Notes: generated from the letters alone by a model not told the origin. A stretch of 64,000 nt of DNA from an uncultured Lachnospiraceae bacterium (GCA_910585635.1 CAJUFE010000022.1:1-64000); one strand, 5' to 3'. Counted from the stretch's first letter, positions 25,813 to 35,169 are shown. A program made the numbers and translations.

Positions 25813-26979
25813 ATGATCAATAAGATATTCGCGCAAAATTTTGTCCGGAAGATCCAGCAGAGCATGAAGCTCAAAGTCAACGTGATGGATGAAAAAGGCG
25901 TCATCATCGCCAGCACCTCCAAAGAGCGTGTGGGGGATTTCCACATCTGCGCCTATGAGATCATCCAGAAGGAGCTGCCCATGCTGGTCACCACGGAGCC
26001 TACCCGGGAATTGATCGGGGTCAACGCCCCGGGGGTGAACCTGCGCCTGACCAGCAGCAACGAGACGATCGGCGTGATCGGGGTCAGCGGGGACCCGGAG
26101 AAGATCACGGATATCGCGAAGATGGTCAAGCTCACCTTTGAAACGATGTATGAGTATGAATACAAGAAAAATGCCAGCATGAAGGGCAGCAACAGCCTCT
26201 GGAACCTGGCCCACATCCTGCTGACGGAGACGCCCCAGAACGCCTTCAGCATCAAAAAGGCCACTGCTCGCTTAAAGCTTTCTGACGATCACCCCAGGAT
26301 CCCCATCTATATCCGGTTTTATTCGGAATGCCTGGAGACCATCATCCAGCATTTCCTGGACTACTATCCCAGCCTCGCCTGCTGCCGGCACCAGGATATC
26401 GTCCTCCCTGTAGAGCGGGGCATCCTTTTGCTCAGGTCCTTTCCCCAGGACTCGCAGGACCTGTATGGGAGGGAGGCCCTCCAGGATTGCCTCTCCCAGA
26501 TCCGGCAGGACTTTATCGCCCGGGAATCCACACCGGAACAGCCTCTGACCTACAAATTTTTTATCGCTCCTGTCCAGACCCGGTTCCTCCATTATCAGGT
26601 CATCTACCAGCACCTGCTCTGGCTGGCCTCTTTCCGGAAGAGTGCCATGGAGACCACCGAGTATCTTACCGACTACCTGATCGAGCTTTTGCTCGAGCGA
26701 TGCCAAAAGGAGGCGGTGGCGCCTTTATCCGACTACTATCTCCAGATGATCCGCCAAAACCTGGATATGGACTCCTTTATGGAGACGGGCCGTGGACTGG
26801 CTGACGCCGATATGAAGCTGGACCTGGCCGCCCAGCGTCTCCACCTCCATAAAAATTCCGTGATCGCCCGGCTAAAGAAGGCGAAGGAGGTCCTGGATAT
26901 CAACCCGATCGCCAACCCAAAGGACGCCGCCCTGCTCCGCTTCCTGTGCGCCCGCTGTACCTCATCCGACGGGACCTAG
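25813..26979 (+). CDS. CdaR/PucR-type sugar diacid regulator
   Basis: A 388-residue regulator. The N-terminal domain (about 1-130: QSMKLKVNVMDEKGVIIAS, GDFHICAYEII, then NETIGVIGVSGDPE) is the carbohydrate diacid recognition domain, and the C-terminus carries the PucR-type helix-turn-helix (AAQRLHLHKNSVIARLKKA). CdaR of E. coli activates glucarate, galactarate and glycerate genes. The ATG at 25813 follows CAGGAGGT. Its divergent position relative to the altronate dehydratase-like gene suggests that it controls that gene and perhaps the sugar-acid genes downstream. Confidence 0.88.
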   Translation: MINKIFAQNFVRKIQQSMKLKVNVMDEKGVIIASTSKERVGDFHICAYEIIQKELPMLVTTEPTRELIGVNAPGVNLRLTSSNETIGVIGVSGDPEKITDIAKMVKLTFETMYEYEYKKNASMKGSNSLWNLAHILLTETPQNAFSIKKATARLKLSDDHPRIPIYIRFYSECLETIIQHFLDYYPSLACCRHQDIVLPVERGILLLRSFPQDSQDLYGREALQDCLSQIRQDFIARESTPEQPLTYKFFIAPVQTRFLHYQVIYQHLLWLASFRKSAMETTEYLTDYLIELLLERCQKEAVAPLSDYYLQMIRQNLDMDSFMETGRGLADADMKLDLAAQRLHLHKNSVIARLKKAKEVLDINPIANPKDAALLRFLCARCTSSDGT

Positions 26980-27072
26980 ACCAGCCGCACATGATATACA
27001 TCTGTGATCTGGCACGCCAGGGACCTGCTGCCCAGCTAGCGTACACCCGCTATATGGATCTTGGCCCCATCC

Positions 27073-28182
27073 CTAGAGCTTGCTCTTGAAGATCGTATAC
27101 ACGCCCTCTCTCCCGATCTGGGCGATGTTATTGGCCATATTGGACGAGCTCATGGCGGCATCTGTAATGCTTTCTAAGTCCTCGGCCCAGATCCCCAGCT
27201 CCGACAGCTTCGTCCGCATCCCGAACAGCCCCTTCATCCGGGCGATCCGGTCGGAGAGTGCCTGTACATCCCCAAAGCCCAGCTCCTTTGCATACTGCTC
27301 AAGCGCTGGCCTTGCCTTGGCGTTCACTAAAAGCCAGGCATCCAGGGTAAAAGCACAGGCCTCCCCGTGGGGGACGTGATAGCGGGAGGTCAGGATATAG
27401 GAGCAGGCGTGGGAACCTGTGGTGCCGGTCTGGGAAAAGGCCAGTCCGGCCAGCAGGCTGGCCTTAGCCATCCCCTGACGTGCCTCCTGATCGCTGCCGT
27501 CCTCTACCGCCCGCTCCAGATAGCTGAGCGCCAGCCCGGCCGCCTTCAGAGCCAGGGCATCGGTGGCCTCACTGGCCTTTACGCTGGACATGGCGTCAAA
27601 TGCGTGGGCCAGCACATCCAGCCCCGTGGCCGCCGTTACCTTCGCCGGGACCGTATAGGTCAGCTCCGGATCCACGATCGCCATGGCCGGGAACAGGGCC
27701 GGGCTGAAGATCGCTGCCTTGATCCCTTTCTCCTTGTCGCTCAATACCGCACCGGCGGTCACCTCACTGCCGGTCCCCGCCGTTGTGGGGACCGCGATCA
27801 CCGGCAGGGCGCAGGCGATCGGGTGGCCGCTCAACAGAGCTCCCGGACTGCAGCCCTCCCGCACAGCTGCTGCCGCCGCCTTGGCACAGTCCATAGCGCT
27901 GCCGCCGCCAAAGGCGATGATGCAGTCCGCGCCAGCCTTTTTCACCTTTTCTGCCACGTCCGCCACGTTTTTTAAGGTGGGGTTGGGCTCTACGTCCGAG
28001 CTCACATCCACGATCTTCCCTCCACTGTAGTCCTTGACCTTCCCGGCCATGCCGGACTCCACCAGGAAGGCATCCGCCACCATCAAGGCTTTTTTCAAGC
28101 CCCGTTCATCCATATACCGGCCGATCTGCCGGATCTCCCCTTCGCCAAAGCGCACATCCACCGGTTGATAAAATCTCCACAT
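27073..28182 (-). CDS. Iron-containing alcohol dehydrogenase
   Basis: A 369-residue group III alcohol dehydrogenase. The NAD-binding motif GGGSAMDCAKAAA and iron-site histidine segments (LAHAFDAM, TTGSHACSY, HVPHGEACAF) are present. Such enzymes reduce lactaldehyde, glycolaldehyde, succinate semialdehyde and similar products. It starts 17 nt after the aldolase stop with GAGGAGA before the ATG at 28182, so it is likely to reduce the aldehyde released by that aldolase. The exact substrate is not visible. Confidence 0.9.
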   Translation of the reverse strand: MWRFYQPVDVRFGEGEIRQIGRYMDERGLKKALMVADAFLVESGMAGKVKDYSGGKIVDVSSDVEPNPTLKNVADVAEKVKKAGADCIIAFGGGSAMDCAKAAAAAVREGCSPGALLSGHPIACALPVIAVPTTAGTGSEVTAGAVLSDKEKGIKAAIFSPALFPAMAIVDPELTYTVPAKVTAATGLDVLAHAFDAMSSVKASEATDALALKAAGLALSYLERAVEDGSDQEARQGMAKASLLAGLAFSQTGTTGSHACSYILTSRYHVPHGEACAFTLDAWLLVNAKARPALEQYAKELGFGDVQALSDRIARMKGLFGMRTKLSELGIWAEDLESITDAAMSSSNMANNIAQIGREGVYTIFKSKL

Positions 28183-28199
28183 CGCTATCTCCTCTTCCC

Positions 28200-28994
28200 T
28201 TAATACGCGTCCTTCACCTGCAGCACATGGTCCTCTCCCGTGCGCACATCCTGGAGGAATTTCCTGGCCCCTGCCGCCATATAGGGGGTGATCGCCGTCA
28301 CCAGATACGTAGCGCCCCACCCGGCGGCCTGTCTGGCGGCAGCCGCGGATCCCACATAATATCCGGCGGTCTTCCCAGCGGCCACGATCCTTTTGACCGT
28401 ACTCTCCACCAACGCTAAAAATGCCGGGTCCGTGGTGCTCATCCCTACAGAGGTGGATAAGTCGCCGGGGCCGATAAAATACACGTCGATCCCGTCCACC
28501 GCCAAGATCTCCTCCAGATGCTCCAGCGCCTCCTTGGTCTCCACCTGGCAGCAGAGCAGCCGGGAGGCGTTCGCCTCCTTGAGATAGGCTTTTTTATCCT
28601 CCACCAGGCCGTACCGGGCCGCCCGGGGCAGGAAGGCCACGCCCCGCTTCCCCTCCGGCGGGAACAGGCTCATATCCACCACCTTTTTCGCGTCCTCTGC
28701 ACTGTTGACCAGGGGGATCTGGATCCCATCGGCGCCGAAGTCCAGGGCCTTCTGGATATGGTCGTAGCTCTTTTCCGCACACCGGACCACCGCCGGGACA
28801 CCCGCGCACTGGGAGGCCCGCACCATATCCGCCAGAACCGACTGCTCCATCACCCCATGCTCATTATCGATCAGCAGAAAATCAACGCCCAGCATCGCGG
28901 TATATTCTGCGATGTCCGGGAGGGCGAAGGTGACGAAGCACCCGATCTGCACATCCTCCTTAAATCTACCCTTCCACATCTTAAGACCGTCCAT
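28200..28994 (-). CDS. HpcH/HpaI aldolase family protein
   Basis: A 264-residue class II, metal-dependent pyruvate aldolase: FLLIDNEHGVM, GADGIQIPLVNS, the KRGVAFLPRAARYG loop, and CQVETKEALEHLEEI with VYFIGPGDLSTSVG. Family members cleave 2-keto-3-deoxy sugar acids (GarL, RhmA) to pyruvate and an aldehyde. The ATG at 28994 has AGGAGGG; the Met at 29018 has none. It is upstream of and probably co-transcribed with the Fe-alcohol dehydrogenase, and downstream of the IlvD/Edd dehydratase that could supply its keto-deoxy acid. Confidence 0.88.
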   Translation of the reverse strand: MDGLKMWKGRFKEDVQIGCFVTFALPDIAEYTAMLGVDFLLIDNEHGVMEQSVLADMVRASQCAGVPAVVRCAEKSYDHIQKALDFGADGIQIPLVNSAEDAKKVVDMSLFPPEGKRGVAFLPRAARYGLVEDKKAYLKEANASRLLCCQVETKEALEHLEEILAVDGIDVYFIGPGDLSTSVGMSTTDPAFLALVESTVKRIVAAGKTAGYYVGSAAAARQAAGWGATYLVTAITPYMAAGARKFLQDVRTGEDHVLQVKDAY

Positions 28995-29129
28995 CCTGCT
29001 CCCTCCTATCTTCCTCACAGGGCTATCACAGGCCCCTTGTCTATAACTTTTTGCGTTCCCCTTCCATTGGCCGCGCGGTCAGCGGGGCGGATCTGCTGCA
29101 AGTCCGCCTCCGCGCTGACCGGTCTTAAC

Positions 29130-29159
29130 GTAACAGTTCTGATAGGTCTGCGCACTTAC
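29130..29159. repeat. Dispersed palindrome (GTAACAGTTCAG family), degenerate copy
   Basis: GTAACAGTTCTG followed by ATAGG and CTGCGCACTTAC. The left arm is nearly intact and the right arm decayed. It lies about 60 nt 3' of the IlvD/Edd stop. Confidence 0.5.
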
Positions 29160-29221
29160 CGCGCCGACCATACACCATCGTACCCTTTGGGTAAAACGTA
29201 GTGGCCGTATGCAGCTCCGGT

Positions 29222-30910
29222 CTACCGGTCCCGGAAGGAACGATACCCCAGGACCGCGCCCTGCTCGATCGGCTGGACCAGCTCATGGTACTGGGCCAGA
29301 TAGCCGGGGGCCAGCTCACGCTTTAACGGCTCCCACCGGGCCAGCCGCGCATCCAGCTCTTCCTGTGGGATATCCACGTTCACGGTCCGTTCCACAAAGT
29401 CCAGCTTGATGATCTCACCTTCTTTGATCACCGCCAGCGGACCGCCCATAGCGGCCTCCGGCATCACCTGCCCCACGATGATCCCCCGGTTTAAGCCGGA
29501 CAGCTCGCCGTCGGTGACCACTGCCACCTGGGAAGCCAGGTTTGCCCCGTTTAAGGCTGCCACAAAGCTGCAGGCAAATACGGTCCCCGGGCCGCCCTTC
29601 GGCCCCATGTTCCGGAGCACGATCACATCGCCAGGCTTGATCTTACCCTGCCCCAGGCCCACCTTGATCGCCTCATCCTCGCCGTCGAAGATGACCGCCT
29701 TGCCGGTAAAGCTGGGTATCCCGTCCGGGACGGCGGACAGCTTCACGATCGCGCCGTTCGGGCAGAGGTTCCCCCGAAGGATCCCTACACCCGGCCGGGT
29801 GCTCTGGGGCGCTTCCATCGGCTTGATCACCTCGTCCCGCAGCACCTTGGCGTCTTTGATGTTCTCTCCCACTGTCTTGCCGGATACGGTCATGGCATCC
29901 AGATGGAGGTAGCCCTCCAGGCGCTTCATCACAGCCCGGCAGCCACCTGCCGCCTCCAGGTCCTCTGTGCGGAAGGGACCGTTAGGCCGCACGGCGGTCA
30001 GCAGATGGATGGTATCGGCAAACTTCTCATAGGTCTTGACCACATCCATCTTGATCTCGGCTTCCGTGGCGATCGCGGAGAGATGGCGGACCGTGTTCAC
30101 AGAGCCGCCGATCGCCAGGACTACCATGACCGCGTTCTCGATCGCCTCCTTTGTGATCACCCGCCTGGGCTTCTCCCCCTTTTCCACCATCTCCACGATA
30201 CGTTCACCCACCTTCTGGCAGTACTGGTAGAACTTTGCGCTGTCCGCCAGGATCGGCGCGTTGCCGGGAAGGGACATGCCCAGAGCCTCCGCCACGATAT
30301 GCATGGAATTGGCCGTCCCCAGTCCGGCGCATACACCGGGGGTGGTGATCGCGTGGTTTGTCATATCCACCAGCTCCTCGAAAGTCTTGGAACCGCAGGC
30401 CACGGCGCCGATCGCCTCATACACATCGTCGATATCCACAAACTCACCGGCCATGCACTGGCCGCCTAGCTGATAACCGCAGGTCAGCACGATGCTGGGT
30501 ACGTCCAGCCGGGCCGCCGCCATGCAGTGGGCCGGGGTGGTCTTATCACAGGAGGACAAGAAGACGATCCCGTCTAACACCGCGCCCTCCACCATACATT
30601 CCACCTCATTGACGATCAGGTCCCGGGTGGGCATCAGGTAACGGGCCTTTTTCCCGGCCGAGGTGACGAAATCCGAGGAGGCCACCGTGCGCACCTCAAA
30701 GGGTACGCCGCCCGCCGCCTTGATCGCGTTCTGGACGGCCTGGGAGATCTTATCCACATGGATAAAGCAGCTGGAAAGCTTGTTGGAGGTATTGATGACG
30801 GCGATCTTCGGCTTCTCCATATCGGCATCGGCGATCCCCATGCTCTTCCACTGTGTCCTCCTCACGGCCCATCTTGTTGTACCTGGTTCAAAATTACTGC
30901 GCAGCTCCAT
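29222..30910 (-). CDS. IlvD/Edd family dehydratase (sugar-acid dehydratase candidate)
   Basis: A 562-residue iron-sulfur dehydratase that removes water from a 2,3-dihydroxy acid to give a 2-keto acid. Cluster-type cysteines are seen in LSSCDKTTPAHCMAA and TTPGVCAGLGTANSM, with the C-terminal VTDGELSGLNRGIIVGQ. Members include IlvD, Edd and xylonate/arabonate dehydratases. Its context with a keto-deoxy acid aldolase, alcohol dehydrogenase and mannonate dehydratase favours a sugar acid over the branched-chain amino acid path. The ATG follows AAGGAG. Operator-like half-sites lie upstream at 31009-31048. Confidence 0.9.
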   Translation of the reverse strand: MELRSNFEPGTTRWAVRRTQWKSMGIADADMEKPKIAVINTSNKLSSCFIHVDKISQAVQNAIKAAGGVPFEVRTVASSDFVTSAGKKARYLMPTRDLIVNEVECMVEGAVLDGIVFLSSCDKTTPAHCMAAARLDVPSIVLTCGYQLGGQCMAGEFVDIDDVYEAIGAVACGSKTFEELVDMTNHAITTPGVCAGLGTANSMHIVAEALGMSLPGNAPILADSAKFYQYCQKVGERIVEMVEKGEKPRRVITKEAIENAVMVVLAIGGSVNTVRHLSAIATEAEIKMDVVKTYEKFADTIHLLTAVRPNGPFRTEDLEAAGGCRAVMKRLEGYLHLDAMTVSGKTVGENIKDAKVLRDEVIKPMEAPQSTRPGVGILRGNLCPNGAIVKLSAVPDGIPSFTGKAVIFDGEDEAIKVGLGQGKIKPGDVIVLRNMGPKGGPGTVFACSFVAALNGANLASQVAVVTDGELSGLNRGIIVGQVMPEAAMGGPLAVIKEGEIIKLDFVERTVNVDIPQEELDARLARWEPLKRELAPGYLAQYHELVQPIEQGAVLGYRSFRDR

Positions 30911-31008
30911 TTTCTATCCGCTCCTTTTCTTAGATCACTTGATCGATCCTTTCTTTGTCTGTCATGGATAGAGCATACCATGCCGCGGTGGGAAGTTCAT
31001 TGTTCTCT

Positions 31009-31048
31009 TATACCAATTTTCTTTTCTATTTTGTTTTGATATACCAAT
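31009..31048 (-). promoter_or_regulatory. Direct-repeat operator candidate upstream of the IlvD/Edd gene
   Basis: TATACCAAT occurs at 31009-31017 and 31040-31048, three helical turns apart. The second is within TTGATATACCAA (31036-31047), one base from the palindrome TTGGTATACCAA reported for UxuR/ExuR-type GntR regulators of hexuronate genes. The block TTCATTGTTCTCTTATACCA (30996-31015) also has a 16/20 match upstream of uxuA (32596-32615). Confidence 0.45.
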
Positions 31049-31107
31049 GACCCATGGTCACCAGGCGGCCCTGCTTCCCATTATGTCGCTGCCAGCCATC
31101 GTATCAG

Positions 31108-31161
31108 CCTATACCTCGCCTGGCCGTTATCTCTTGTCCGGACGTTATCCCTCGTCCAGCC
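31108..31161 (-). repeat. Short tandem repeat covering the 3' end of the FAD oxidoreductase gene
   Basis: On the coding strand the units GGCTGGACGAGGGATAACG, TCCGGACAAGAGATAACG and GCCAGGCGAGGTATAGG follow one another (19, 18 and 17 nt). The first unit includes the last codons and TAA stop of the gene at 31145; the others lie in the 3' untranslated region. Confidence 0.65.
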
Positions 31162-32512
31162 GTGCTCCCTCTCTATCCAGCTCCCCCCGGATCTCTTCTC
31201 CCTTCAGATCCCGCAGCTCTTTCCCCTGCCGGATCGCCAGATCCGCCGCGATCCCCGCGGCTTGCCCATAGCCGAAGCACTGGGCCGTCACCCGGCAGCT
31301 GGCTAAGGCCTGGTGCTCCGCACAGATATTTCTCCCTGCGGCCAGGATCCCCTCTCCCTTCTGGGGGACCAGCGCACCGTAAGGGATCTCGTAATAGTCA
31401 TCCAGCAGCCAGAACATGTAGGGCGTTTCCCCATCATGCAGCTCGATCGGCCAGGGGCAGCGCGCGATCCCGTCCGGGCGCTTCCTGGCATGGGCCACAT
31501 CCTCATTTTTCAGCTGCTCCACACCCACGATGCTCCTGGTCTGGCGGACCCCCACCTCACAGGAAAGGTCGTTCACAAAGCTTTTCTCACAGCCGGGGAT
31601 CTCTTCTTTAAAAAACCGGGCATACTCGTATACCTGTTTTCTGGCCACCTGCTCCGCTTCTGTGTGCTCCTCCGGGTCGCACACGTTCAGCGGACGCCCG
31701 TCCCGGCCTTCGATCAAGGTCACGTTCATGAACAGCTCCCCGGGACGGTTCGTGGGGTAGACCCAGGTCTTTAGGCGCGGCAATCTGTAGCCCTTCCTCT
31801 CATTCGCCATCTTCATCTTTTCCGTCACCTTATCCGGCGAGATCGTATCCTCTCCCCAGTAGGCCTTGAAGCGCGCCACATCCACCCCGCCCAGACGGAA
31901 GATCATGGTGGGATTTTGGATATGGCCATGGTCTCCCATGGTATAGGGCAGCCCGCCCCGGTAGAACAGGTCGCCGTCGCCGGTCCCGTCGATCAGGACC
32001 TTAGCCCGGATCTGGGCCAGCCCGCTCTTCGTATCGATGACCACACCGATAAAGCGGTCCTCCTCCTTGATCACCCCGAAAACAGCGCTGTGATATAAGA
32101 TCCTCGCCCCGGAGGCCAGGACCATATCCTCCGCCACCTCCTTCCAGCCCTGGGGATCAAAGGGGACCAGATAGGTCTTTCCGTAGAGCTGAGGCTCGGT
32201 CACATGCCGGCGTTTTCGCATCTCCTGATAAAACCGGTCCGTCCAGCCAAAGACCGCCTGTCGTGGTCCCTCCTCCTTCGGCCGGTCACTGCAGTAGAAC
32301 AGACCACAGATGGTCCCGGAATATCCGGCCACCGCCGCCCCGCCTAAAAATCCCAGGCGCTCGGTCAAAAGGGTCTTCTGCCCACGCAGGGCCGCTGTCT
32401 CTGCAGCCGCTACCCCTGCCGGGCCGCCCCCGCACACCAGCACATCTACCTCATCATAGATGGGGAGCTCACAATGCTGGTCATAGATGATCTCTTGCTG
32501 ATATCCTTTCAT
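31145..32512 (-). CDS. FAD-dependent oxidoreductase (FAD_oxidored type)
   Basis: A 455-residue flavoprotein with the dinucleotide fold VDVLVCGGGPAGVAAAETAALRG at residues 23-45 (motif GGGPAG), then LLTERLGFLGG, a second FAD contact KVLIDGTGDGDLFYRGG and the C-terminal ILAAGRNICAEHQALASCRV. The family is found with sugar and sugar-acid catabolic genes in many Clostridia and Bacteroidetes; the reaction is not known. No signal peptide is visible. The ATG follows AAGGAGG. It lies upstream of the IlvD/Edd gene and divergent from uxuA. Confidence 0.88.
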   Translation of the reverse strand: MKGYQQEIIYDQHCELPIYDEVDVLVCGGGPAGVAAAETAALRGQKTLLTERLGFLGGAAVAGYSGTICGLFYCSDRPKEEGPRQAVFGWTDRFYQEMRKRRHVTEPQLYGKTYLVPFDPQGWKEVAEDMVLASGARILYHSAVFGVIKEEDRFIGVVIDTKSGLAQIRAKVLIDGTGDGDLFYRGGLPYTMGDHGHIQNPTMIFRLGGVDVARFKAYWGEDTISPDKVTEKMKMANERKGYRLPRLKTWVYPTNRPGELFMNVTLIEGRDGRPLNVCDPEEHTEAEQVARKQVYEYARFFKEEIPGCEKSFVNDLSCEVGVRQTRSIVGVEQLKNEDVAHARKRPDGIARCPWPIELHDGETPYMFWLLDDYYEIPYGALVPQKGEGILAAGRNICAEHQALASCRVTAQCFGYGQAAGIAADLAIRQGKELRDLKGEEIRGELDREGARLDEG

Positions 32513-32647
32513 TTTTTCTCTTGCCTCCTTATCTTTTTCCTGCCTTTTGGCTGTGTTTCCTTATCTATGCTCATTTTACTGTATCGCGCAGACTTTTCAT
32601 TGTTTTCTGGAACCAGCAAGAGAAGCTTTTTTTATCTTCAAAAAACA

Positions 32648-32675
32648 TAGAAAAACAGAGCAGCTCCTTTATAAT
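32648..32675 (+). promoter_or_regulatory. Promoter of uxuA
   Basis: A perfect -10 TATAAT (32670-32675) with a poor -35 TAGAAA (32648-32653) at 16 nt, 32 nt before the start. The weak -35 suggests regulated expression. Confidence 0.5.
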
Positions 32676-32707
32676 GAAATAAAAGCATCACACGAGGAGG
32701 AACGGAT

Positions 32708-33853
32708 ATGGCAAACATGAAACTGATATTGCGATGGCATGGGGAGAAAGATCCCGTTTCCCTAAAGCAGTATGCACAGGTCCCGAACATCTACGGGATC
32801 GTCACCTCTCTTTATCATCTGCCGCTGGGCATGGAATGGGATGAACAGGTCATCCGCGATCTGGTGGATAAGGTCCAGTCCTATGGACTAAGATTGGAGA
32901 TCGTGGACAGCTTTCGGATCCACGAGGATATCAAACGTGGTTATGATACCCGCGATGCTCTGATTGAAAATTATCAGAAAAACATCCGCATGCTGGCCCG
33001 ATGTGGGATCAAGATCATCTGCTATAACTTTATGCCTGTGTTCGACTGGACCAGGACCGATCTGGCTCATGTCCTGCCCGACGGTTCCGATTGTCTGTCC
33101 TTTGACGCGGAGCAGGTAAAACAGATCCGCCCAAAAGAAGGGATCGATCTGCCCGGGTGGGGGACTAATTACAGTCAGGCACAGCTCAGGAGCCTGATGA
33201 ATACCTACAAGGGGATCGATGAAGAGACGCTATGGAAAATTTGCCGATATTTTCTGGATGCCTGTATCCCTGTGGCGGAGGAATGCGGGGTCAAGCTGGC
33301 CCTGCACCCAGATGATCCGCCAAGACCGATCTTCGGCCTTCCGCGCATCGCAAAAAACGTAGAAGACTATCGCAGAATCCTCCATTATATTGAAAGCCCC
33401 GCCAATGCCATCACCTTCTGCTGCGGTCCCTTCGGCTCCGCCGCAGACAACGATATGCCCGCCATGATCCGTGAGTTCGGCAAAGAAAAGATCCCCTTTG
33501 TCCATTTCCGGAACATCAAACTTTCCGAAGACGGCAGCTTCTATGAGAGCGGTCATGTTACCGAGAGCGGCTCTTCCGATATGGGGGAAGTCATGCGGGC
33601 GCTCCACGATATCGATTTTGACGGTTACCTGCGCCCTGATCACGGTCGGAGGATCTGGGATGAGGCCTGGACGGTGAAAAAAGTCATCCTACCCGACGGG
33701 ACAGAGACCGAAGAACACCGCCCCGACGGTTTTAACGGCGTAAAACCTGTAGCTGGATATGGTCTCTTCGACCGGGCCTTGGGTGCTGCATATGCCCTTG
33801 GATTATGGGAAGGGATCGCGAAACAGAAAAAAGCATCACAGAAAGAGCAGTAA
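32708..33853 (+). CDS. uxuA: Mannonate dehydratase
   Basis: A 381-residue enzyme that dehydrates D-mannonate to 2-keto-3-deoxygluconate in glucuronate breakdown. Family features are the start MKLILRWHGEKDPVSL, RCGIKIICYNFMPVFDWTRT, LALHPDDPPRPIFGLPRI, CCGPFGS and the C-terminal LRPDHGRR. The length is near that of E. coli UxuA (394). The ATG follows GAGGAGG. It is divergent from the FAD oxidoreductase gene and is followed by the TTT binding protein. Confidence 0.95.
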   Translation: MANMKLILRWHGEKDPVSLKQYAQVPNIYGIVTSLYHLPLGMEWDEQVIRDLVDKVQSYGLRLEIVDSFRIHEDIKRGYDTRDALIENYQKNIRMLARCGIKIICYNFMPVFDWTRTDLAHVLPDGSDCLSFDAEQVKQIRPKEGIDLPGWGTNYSQAQLRSLMNTYKGIDEETLWKICRYFLDACIPVAEECGVKLALHPDDPPRPIFGLPRIAKNVEDYRRILHYIESPANAITFCCGPFGSAADNDMPAMIREFGKEKIPFVHFRNIKLSEDGSFYESGHVTESGSSDMGEVMRALHDIDFDGYLRPDHGRRIWDEAWTVKKVILPDGTETEEHRPDGFNGVKPVAGYGLFDRALGAAYALGLWEGIAKQKKASQKEQ

Positions 33854-34021
33854 CAGATGTGTCTTACGATCACAACATCTATACCTAAAGATGTATCCTT
33901 AAAACAATGAAAGAGGCCTATGGCCGTGCTACTATGGACATACGATAAAGGACAGACCACTGAGCCGTCCTGTCACCAAGACACACTGCAAAGACAACAA
34001 AACAAAGAAGGGAGAAACATC

Positions 34022-35122
34022 ATGAAAAAAAGACTCACCGCTTCGATCTTAGCCGGAACGATGGCATTTAGCCTGGCTGCCTGCGGCGGCTCTGGGTCCA
34101 CCGCGGACACCACAGCTACGCACGAGACAACAGCGGCGGCGGCCACAGCCGCGCCTGCCGAGAGCACAGACGCCGCCAACACCCCTGACGCCTCAGACGC
34201 TACCGCGGATCTGGGCCAGGCCCCGGAGCTGAAGGAGACCAGCTGGTCGCCTTCCACCACCGTTTCCATCGTCGTTCCCGCAGGAGCAGGCGGGGGTACC
34301 GACCTATCTGCCCGCATGTTCGCCCAATACGCCAAGGAGCTGACCGGCGCGGACTTCATCGTGGTCAATGCCAACGGCGCGGCAGGATCCGTAGCGGCCA
34401 ACCAGGTATTGAGCGCGGCCGCCGACGGCCACACCTTCCTTTATGGACACGCCTTAGTTAATGTGGCGAACATCGCCGGTGTCACAGACTACAATTATAC
34501 AGCCTTTACCTTAGGCCCCACCTTCGCCAAATCCCCGGCCCAGCAGCTCTATGTGAACCCGGATAAGTACCAGGATCTGGACGGATTTATCGAAGCCGCA
34601 AAGGCCGCGCCAGGCCAGCTAAAGGTCTGCACCGAGGTGGGCGCCTATACCTATTATGAGATCTTAGCCTTTGAAAAAGCGGCCGGGATCGACTTAGACC
34701 TGGTAGATGTGGGCTCCAACGCCGATAAGATCGCCGCCATGCTGTCCGGTCAGGTGGACTTAATGCCCGGCGACTATGTTAACTGCAAGGATTATCTGGA
34801 CTCCGGCCAGTTCGCATGTATCGGCGCGCCTCTGGCGGAACGGTCCCAGGTCATCCCCGACATCCCCACCTTAAAGGAGCAGGGTGTGGATCTGGTCTAC
34901 CCGGACCTGGACTACTCCTTCTATTTCCCGGAAGGGACCCCGGAGGAGGTCATCATCTGGTATGAAAACCTGGTCCAGCAGGTGTTAGCCGATCCCGTCG
35001 CTCTGGAAGCGCTCCAAGGCGTAGAGCTGGCCCCCTACTATCTGAGCGCACAAGACTCGGCCAAAAATGAAGAGACGATCTACTCCACGATCAAGGGCAT
35101 CGCAGACGAGCTGGCAAACTAA
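34022..35122 (+). CDS. Tripartite tricarboxylate transporter (TctC/Bug) solute-binding lipoprotein
   Basis: A 366-residue extracytoplasmic binding protein. The signal peptide ends in the lipobox SLAACGG, then comes a 45-residue Thr/Ala-rich spacer and the mature domain starting STTVSIVVPAGAGGGTDLSAR, the hallmark of the Bug fold. These proteins bind carboxylates such as citrate, malate or aromatic acids for the TctAB permease. No TctA or TctB gene is in the window, so the partner must be elsewhere. The ATG at 34022 follows AGAAGGGAG. Position after uxuA suggests a sugar-acid or other carboxylate ligand. Confidence 0.9.
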   Translation: MKKRLTASILAGTMAFSLAACGGSGSTADTTATHETTAAAATAAPAESTDAANTPDASDATADLGQAPELKETSWSPSTTVSIVVPAGAGGGTDLSARMFAQYAKELTGADFIVVNANGAAGSVAANQVLSAAADGHTFLYGHALVNVANIAGVTDYNYTAFTLGPTFAKSPAQQLYVNPDKYQDLDGFIEAAKAAPGQLKVCTEVGAYTYYEILAFEKAAGIDLDLVDVGSNADKIAAMLSGQVDLMPGDYVNCKDYLDSGQFACIGAPLAERSQVIPDIPTLKEQGVDLVYPDLDYSFYFPEGTPEEVIIWYENLVQQVLADPVALEALQGVELAPYYLSAQDSAKNEETIYSTIKGIADELAN

Positions 35123-35169
35123 AAGCCGTATAGCTCCAGGATCTCCAGGTCCTCTGTCCTACCGCAGCC

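Noticed and set aside
27073..28320. A longer Fe-alcohol dehydrogenase start at 28320
   Set aside because: The extra residues lie within the aldolase gene in another frame and resemble no dehydrogenase; the ATG at 28182 has a strong ribosome site.
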